A stretch of 64,000 nucleotides of DNA from Microthrixaceae bacterium (GTDB lineage: Bacteria > Actinomycetota > Acidimicrobiia > Acidimicrobiales > Microtrichaceae), in NCBI GenBank assembly GCA_023958095.1, contig JAMLGJ010000010.1, positions 41,837 through 105,836 of the forward strand, read 5' to 3'. The position numbers and the translations under genes were made by a program. Of the stretch, positions 59,399-64,000 are shown in pieces (position 1 is the stretch's first letter; each line of letters starts with the position of its first letter). The notes beneath the pieces are model-generated. The model was not told the DNA's origin. It made no database searches and saw only the letters and a list, made by a program, of their open reading frames with translations.

Positions 59399-60994
59399 AT
59401 GGCCGACGACTCGGCAACGGTCCCCACGGGGACGAACCGCGCTTCGACCAGCCCTGGTGAGTCGACCCGTCGACGGACCCGGTCGCTCGTCGCGCTGGCT
59501 GCGGCGGTCCTGCTCGGTGCGACCGCGTGTGTGGAGCCGCCCTCGGGTGGGGGAGGAGGCGACCCTCTCCGTCCGGTCGCGGTCGCGGACACCCACGGCT
59601 CGTTCGGCCCGGTGCCGTTGGCCGTGCAGTTCCTCTCGGGAGGATCACACGACCCCGACGGGGAGATAGTCGCCCACCAATGGGACTTCGGTGATGGCAC
59701 CACCTCCACCGAGGCCAACCCGGCCAAGGCCTACACATCGGAGGGCACCTACGAGGTGGTGCTCACCGTCACCGACGACGACGGCCTCACCTCCTCGGCC
59801 GAACCGGTCGCGATCACCGCACATTCTCCGGGGGACACGTCCTCGCTGGTCGTGTCGCCACAGCTGTCGAGGTCGGTGGGACTCGGCGAGGACCGCATAG
59901 CGGTGTGGACCTGCGAGGTCACCGGTTCCACCGGCACGGTGCACGATCCCGCCGATGTCGCCACGTGGGCACAGGCGAAGGTGGATGCCTACTACGACGT
60001 GGTTTCGGGTGGTCTCTACGACCCGGTGTTCACCGCTGCGGGCACCTTCGAGGTCGCTGACAACTCGGAGTGCCTCGAAGGGGCACGGGACCGCACCCAG
60101 AGCCCGTACACGAACCTGGTGGTGGTCGACACGACCCTCGATGGGGGAAGTCAGTCGGGAGTCGCCGGTCGGGGTGGACCCGGTGTGGTCCGTTCCGACG
60201 GAACGGGCTACGCCCCGGATGAACCGCCATCGGTTTCGCGCCGGGGACTGTGGATCAACGGGAGTTCGTATGCGAACCATCCCGAGTCCCGCACCCTGGT
60301 GCACGAACTCGGTCACACACTGCACTGGCCGCACTCGTTCATCGACCCGTCGAACGAGTACGACAACCCCCTGGATGTGATGAGCGACCGGGTGGGCCCC
60401 TACGCCTGCACCACCCCGGGTGGCGCCGGCTACCAGTGCAGCGCCCAGCACACCCTCGCGTTCAACCGGTGGGCGACCGGCTGGGTCGACGAGGACCAGG
60501 TGGTCATCCACCAGGGGGGTAGTGAGACGGTGCAACTGGTCGCTCCCGCGGAGACCGGCACGCAGTTGGTGGCGGTGCCCGCGACCAACTCATCCCAGGC
60601 GCTGCTGACCGTCGAGGCCCGACCGAAGCAGGGTTTCGACGGGGACCTCCTCACCGGTGGGGTGGCGGTGCACCTGTTCGACCAGCGCCACAGCGTCTGT
60701 GACCTGCCCGAGAGCTACACGGGTTGCCCGTCGCTGTGGCGACGCCAGGGGCAGGCCTGGGGAAGCTCCTACGGCTATGACCACGTGCTCGCGCCGGGGG
60801 AGTCGCACACCGTTGCCGGGGTGACCGTCACCGTGAACGCCGCGACCACGGATGGCTACGAGGTGACCGTGTCGGGCTCGGCGCACATCCCCACCGGTGC
60901 ACTCGAGACCGCTGAACCCGACACCGCCGCCGTGCAGGGACTCCTGCGACGCAGCGGGGGTGGCCACCGGATCGACCTGCCCACGCCGGGCTGA
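59399..60994 (+). CDS. PKD-domain metalloprotease lipoprotein
   Basis: 531 residues. Basic N-terminus and hydrophobic core with lipobox ATAC near residue 44, then a Gly-rich linker. A PKD domain (about 60-142) has HQWDFGDGTTSTEANPAKAY. The catalytic domain (about 155-430) has the full zinc motif HELGHTLHWPHS (HExxH with a third His six residues on) and NPLDVMSD as a Met-turn, as in gametolysin-like M11 peptidases. A Cys-rich stretch and a beta domain end the protein. Probably a surface-anchored protease; GGGAGA before ATG 59399 fits. Unlike the protein at 35173 it keeps the third His. Confidence 0.83.
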   Translation: MADDSATVPTGTNRASTSPGESTRRRTRSLVALAAAVLLGATACVEPPSGGGGGDPLRPVAVADTHGSFGPVPLAVQFLSGGSHDPDGEIVAHQWDFGDGTTSTEANPAKAYTSEGTYEVVLTVTDDDGLTSSAEPVAITAHSPGDTSSLVVSPQLSRSVGLGEDRIAVWTCEVTGSTGTVHDPADVATWAQAKVDAYYDVVSGGLYDPVFTAAGTFEVADNSECLEGARDRTQSPYTNLVVVDTTLDGGSQSGVAGRGGPGVVRSDGTGYAPDEPPSVSRRGLWINGSSYANHPESRTLVHELGHTLHWPHSFIDPSNEYDNPLDVMSDRVGPYACTTPGGAGYQCSAQHTLAFNRWATGWVDEDQVVIHQGGSETVQLVAPAETGTQLVAVPATNSSQALLTVEARPKQGFDGDLLTGGVAVHLFDQRHSVCDLPESYTGCPSLWRRQGQAWGSSYGYDHVLAPGESHTVAGVTVTVNAATTDGYEVTVSGSAHIPTGALETAEPDTAAVQGLLRRSGGGHRIDLPTPG

Positions 60995-61320
60995 CGGGCC
61001 GGGCCGCGGGTGCGCACACCGCGGGCAGTGCTCCCCATCGTGCGTGACCGGGTTCTCACCGATGATCTTCTCGAGCCGGAGCAGCGGGGACGTCGTTCCC
61101 GCAAGCGGAGGGAAGGCATTCGATGGTCACGAGAAGCGGGCAGCACTCCGAAGCGATGCGAGCACGGACCCGACGGCGGCGCCATGGGTCCCACCCGGTG
61201 GATCCGTACACCCCGCCGGGTTCCGAGCTACGGATCTGGCTCGCCAGAACCAGCAGCACCAACGAGGCCGAGGGCCCGGCGATCCTCCACACGGCTCAGG
61301 CCGCGCCAGAGGGTGGTTCC
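60995..61320 (+). other. 326-bp spacer before the CHAP protein
   Basis: No convincing gene on either strand. GGAGGGAAGG just before an in-frame ATG (61123) could begin a 66-residue N-terminal extension of the next protein, but that stretch lacks the signal-peptide features found after 61321 and looks like spacer DNA. No clear promoter hexamer seen. Confidence 0.4.
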
Positions 61321-63051
61321 GTGCGGTGCCCACCCGTCCGACGGGTCACGCAATTGGCACTCGCGGGGCTCCTGTCCATGTTCGCTGCAGCATTCCTGGT
61401 CGCGCTCGATTCCGAAGCTGCCTCGGCTGCACCGCCCCCCGGCGTGCTGGTCGACGGGTCTGCGTGGTTGCAGGGCAAGGGGGTCGATGTTCGTGGAGGC
61501 GGAGGGCAATGGCAGTGCGTGGAGCTTCCCCAGATGCGCCTCTATCCCAAGTTCGGGTGGCCTCGCGTCTACGCGGCGGGCAACGAAGGCGCCGCATACA
61601 TCCCCGAGGGCTCACCGGGTCTCGTGCGACACAATCCCGGCTCCGGGTATCGCCCGGTTCCGGGTGACCTCATCATCGAGAACCCGACCTCCAAGAACCC
61701 CTATGGCCACGTAGCGGTCGTGGATCGCACCGAGGGCAACACCATCCACGCGGTCGAACAGAACGCATCGAGCACTGGCCGCCACACCTATGCGTACAAC
61801 AACAGCCACTACAGCGGGGGCTATGGCACGGTGAAGGCGGTCCTGCACGCACCCCAGAACCACTTCAAGAACCCCGGGGACAACGTCGCGGCGAACACCC
61901 AGATGCTGGAGAACGCGAGCTTCGAGGCCGGTTCCCACGGATGGAAGCGAATCAACAAACCCTCGAAGACGAACTTCGTCGTCTACAACAAGGCCAACAA
62001 GGCACACAACGGGTCTCGCTACCTCGAGACCAACACTTCGGCCTCGGGCGGATCGGTGGGCCAGGACGTGCCAACCCCGGTCAAGGCGAATCGCTTCTAC
62101 AGGCTTCGTGTGTGGGTCTGGGCAGCGCGCCCCGCGAGTGTGCGAGCACAGCTCTGGGCAATCGGCGGCACGGCCGAGAGTGCTCACACGACGGTGAAGG
62201 TTCCAAGCGGTTGGTCTCCGGTGGATGTGCTGCTGCGTCCGACAAGGAACCATTCGAAGCTACGAGCCGAGTTGTACATGCTGACCACGGGCGTGAATGT
62301 CCGCCTGGACGATGCCTCGCTGAAGTGGAGCTCTTCCAAACCCGACGTGCTCTCGAAGAACCCGACCGGGGGAATCGATGCGGCATCCTCGCCCTCACCG
62401 GGTTCAGTGCGGGTCCGAGGCTGGGCGCTCGACTCGTCCTCCCCCGCCGAATCGGTGCGGATCACGGCGTACCTCGGGGCCAAGGCCGGCCAGGCAGGTG
62501 CGGAGCGTCGCAACCTGGGCCGGGCGGCTGCGAAGCGTTCCGGTCTTCCAGGATGGGCAGGCCCCAACCATGGATTCGACGCGAGGTTCGACACCGGTAG
62601 GTCGGGCAGAGTGGTGGTTCACCTGTACGCAGAGAACATCGGTGAGGGCTCCCGAAGCTATCTGGGCGCCAGGACGGTCGAGGTGGCTGCTGCCCCGACG
62701 GTTGCTGATGGTTCAAAGGGTTCGCCGGTTCCCGGCAACCGCATGCCCCGAGGGGCGATCGCGCTGTCCGTCACCGACGGCCGAGGCTACGGACTCCTGG
62801 GCTGGGCGGTCGACCCCGACACGGGTGCTCCCGTGAGGATGAGGATCCGGATCAATGGGGTGGTGGCTCGCGAGAGCGACTGGAACTACACCTGGGCTGA
62901 CATGCCAGCGCACACCGGGGTCGGTCGCACGGAGTCGCTACTCTTCCTGGCCCGACTGGAGCCCGGCGAGAACACGATCTGCCTCGACGGTCTGGACGCA
63001 AGTGGTGGAGGCTGGGAGCAACTCGACTGCCGTACCCACCTCGTCAAGTAG
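61321..63051 (+). CDS. Secreted CHAP hydrolase with two GWAxDPD domains
   Basis: 576 residues from GTG 61321. Sec signal (PVRRVTQLALAGLLSMFAAA; cleavage near AASAAP). A CHAP domain (about 45-170) has the catalytic Cys in WQCVELPQMR, His in YGHVAVVD and EQN, so it likely cuts peptidoglycan peptides. A carbohydrate-binding-like domain (about 185-340; ENASFEAGSHGWKR) follows. Then come two related C-terminal domains: about 350-460 (VRVRGWALDSSSPAESV...GFDARFD) and about 473-576 (GRGYGLLGWAVDPD...LDCRTHLVK), the latter matching the end of the protein at 35173. An ATG at 61123 with a good GGAGG is an alternative start. Base use is slightly more AT-rich than its neighbours. Confidence 0.78.
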   Translation: MRCPPVRRVTQLALAGLLSMFAAAFLVALDSEAASAAPPPGVLVDGSAWLQGKGVDVRGGGGQWQCVELPQMRLYPKFGWPRVYAAGNEGAAYIPEGSPGLVRHNPGSGYRPVPGDLIIENPTSKNPYGHVAVVDRTEGNTIHAVEQNASSTGRHTYAYNNSHYSGGYGTVKAVLHAPQNHFKNPGDNVAANTQMLENASFEAGSHGWKRINKPSKTNFVVYNKANKAHNGSRYLETNTSASGGSVGQDVPTPVKANRFYRLRVWVWAARPASVRAQLWAIGGTAESAHTTVKVPSGWSPVDVLLRPTRNHSKLRAELYMLTTGVNVRLDDASLKWSSSKPDVLSKNPTGGIDAASSPSPGSVRVRGWALDSSSPAESVRITAYLGAKAGQAGAERRNLGRAAAKRSGLPGWAGPNHGFDARFDTGRSGRVVVHLYAENIGEGSRSYLGARTVEVAAAPTVADGSKGSPVPGNRMPRGAIALSVTDGRGYGLLGWAVDPDTGAPVRMRIRINGVVARESDWNYTWADMPAHTGVGRTESLLFLARLEPGENTICLDGLDASGGGWEQLDCRTHLVK

Positions 63052-63099
63052 CAGGCCAGGCTGCGTGGACCGGTCCCGACCAGGAGGCCGCGTTCCAGC

Positions 63100-63942
63100 T
63101 CAGGCGATGTCGGTGGTCGCCAGCACCGGGTTGACCGGGGCGTAGCAGCTCGTGTTGGCATCGATGCCGAAGAGCACCGCCACCCGGGCGGTGAAGGTGA
63201 TGGCGGGATCCGAGTAGCCGCTGCCCGACATGCGTGCCTGGATCTGGGTGCCGCTGGCACCGGTCGCCTGCAGTGTCGCGGTGACCGTGGGCAGCACTGC
63301 GGTGGTCCCCGGAGCGAGCTGCCCGGGGACGGTGAGCACGATCTGGCCGCCAGAGGAGGAGACACTCGGAGTGCCCGAACCGAGGTTGGAGCCACCGCTG
63401 ACCGTCGCCCCGACGAAGGTGGAACCCGCCGGGACGTCGAAGCGGACCTTCAGGTCACGCAGGTAGCTGATGTTGAACCCGCCACCGGTGGTGGGGATGT
63501 CGATCGGGTCCGCGGTCATCTCGACCTGGAAGGTGTCGCCCTGGGCAACCGATGCGGGAGCGTCGATCGTCACCCCGGTGTCGAGGTCGCTGATGGCAGC
63601 GTCCCCGAGTGGGTTGGGCGTGCGGCAGGTCAACGCGATCGCGTGGTGCTGCGGCGCCGGTGGCTGGGTGGTGGTCGTCGTGGTCGACGTCGTCGTGGAC
63701 GTCGTGGTGGTGGAGGTCGTGGTCGTGCTGGTGGTCGTTGACGTCGTGGTGGTCGATGTCGTCGTCGTCGGCTGGGTCGTGGTGGTGCTCGAGGTCGTCG
63801 TGGTCGTGCTCGACGGCGCCGTTGTGGTGGTCGTGGTCGTGCCGCCACCGGTCGGGGGAGGCGCACAGGCTGCACCGATTCCGGCAAGGCTCAGCGCAAC
63901 GGCTGTGATTGCTGCGCGCGGTCGTACACGGCTCACGTACAT
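63100..63942 (-). CDS. Thr-rich lipoprotein with beta-rich domain
   Basis: 280 residues. Lipobox GAAC near residue 26, then a linker of about 65 residues of nearly pure Thr/Ser (TTTTS and TTTST repeats), likely glycosylated and wall-spanning. The rest (about 105-280) is a beta-rich domain with ISDLDTGVTIDAP, SYLRDLKVRFDVPAG and a Cys near the end (NTSCYAPVNPVL), similar to secreted actinobacterial proteins of unknown function. GAGGGGG just before ATG 63942 supports the start. Confidence 0.75.
   Translation of the reverse strand: MYVSRVRPRAAITAVALSLAGIGAACAPPPTGGGTTTTTTTAPSSTTTTTSSTTTTQPTTTTSTTTTSTTTSTTTTSTTTTSTTTSTTTTTTQPPAPQHHAIALTCRTPNPLGDAAISDLDTGVTIDAPASVAQGDTFQVEMTADPIDIPTTGGGFNISYLRDLKVRFDVPAGSTFVGATVSGGSNLGSGTPSVSSSGGQIVLTVPGQLAPGTTAVLPTVTATLQATGASGTQIQARMSGSGYSDPAITFTARVAVLFGIDANTSCYAPVNPVLATTDIA
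63660..63845 (-). repeat. Low-complexity ACC/ACG repeat coding the Thr linker
   Basis: Irregular short repeats of ACGACC/ACCACG type on the coding strand. Prone to slippage, so linker length may vary between strains. Confidence 0.7.
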
Positions 63943-64000
63943 GGATCCCCCTCTCGCGGGTTCGCCCTGAACCCGACGCGGCAACATTCAAGCCGAGGCC

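Noticed and set aside
61123..61320. In-frame N-terminal extension of the CHAP protein
   Set aside because: A good Shine-Dalgarno precedes ATG 61123, but 66 unrelated residues would stand in front of a normal signal peptide. GTG 61321 is preferred, without certainty.
63660..63845. CRISPR-like repeats
   Set aside because: They are irregular short Thr-codon repeats without spacers and are part of a lipoprotein linker.

Overview
The window is high-GC DNA (roughly 70% by eye) from an actinobacterium, most likely class Acidimicrobiia. Supporting signs are the ergothioneine genes egtB/egtD, AhpE, a PimB'-like mannosyltransferase, an Lhr helicase, Thr-rich (TTTS-type) lipoprotein linkers, and secreted proteins with 'GWAxDPD' repeat domains. 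The class assignment is inference; no rRNA or tRNA gene was seen. I see no phage, IS element or CRISPR array. Intergenic gaps are short and about 48 protein genes are supported.

Layout. 1-9100: tail of an HPP membrane protein, an intact diguanylate cyclase, a SARP-type regulator, two divergent proteins sharing a C-terminal domain, a serine-hydrolase lipoprotein and an HD-GYP phosphodiesterase. 9157-15746: LldD-type oxidase, Lhr helicase, exported SurE. 15767-21236: egtB-egtD, ammonium transporter, Tat-exported PhoD. 21291-24651: a sulfide/persulfide module (CstB-like dioxygenase-rhodanese plus TauE/SafE exporter) with a GntR regulator gene upstream. 24732-28220: FtsX/MacB-type ABC exporter. 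28243-35092: mostly small enzymes (TrmH methyltransferase, VOC protein, SDR, dienelactone hydrolase, GT4 mannosyltransferase, AhpE, epoxide hydrolase). 35173-47359: secreted metzincin-like protein, carotenoid oxygenase, GH2 beta-galactosidase, CoA transferase and a GGDEF/EAL protein. 47533-54713: tiny exported protein, PH-domain protein, valS, SDR, degenerate GGDEF protein, cysS. 54820-63942: cell-surface proteins (vWA lipoprotein, PKD metalloprotease, CHAP hydrolase, Thr-rich lipoprotein) around an acyl-CoA dehydrogenase, a Cys-rich protein and an alpha/beta hydrolase.

Regulatory architecture is the most interesting part. About 20 genes have a TANNNT hexamer ending 6-10 nt before the start codon, the pattern of leaderless transcription. 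At two divergent gene pairs (3914/3937 and 28220/28243) the two TANNNT boxes face each other and share one TA dinucleotide, with exactly 22 bp between start codons. Three convergent gene junctions (48305, 51903, 57633) carry the same near-perfect 20-21 bp stem hairpin with a conserved 9-nt loop and compensatory base changes, a dispersed palindromic repeat family. A CstB/TauE locus has a promoter overlapped by nested inverted repeats, and an acyl-CoA dehydrogenase has a tandem 15-bp operator-like repeat.

Four proteins carry c-di-GMP domains. The DGC at 275 and the HD-GYP protein at 7499 keep their catalytic motifs. The GGDEF/EAL protein at 45338 and the GGDEF protein at 52006 have lost theirs, so they look like receptors or scaffolds.
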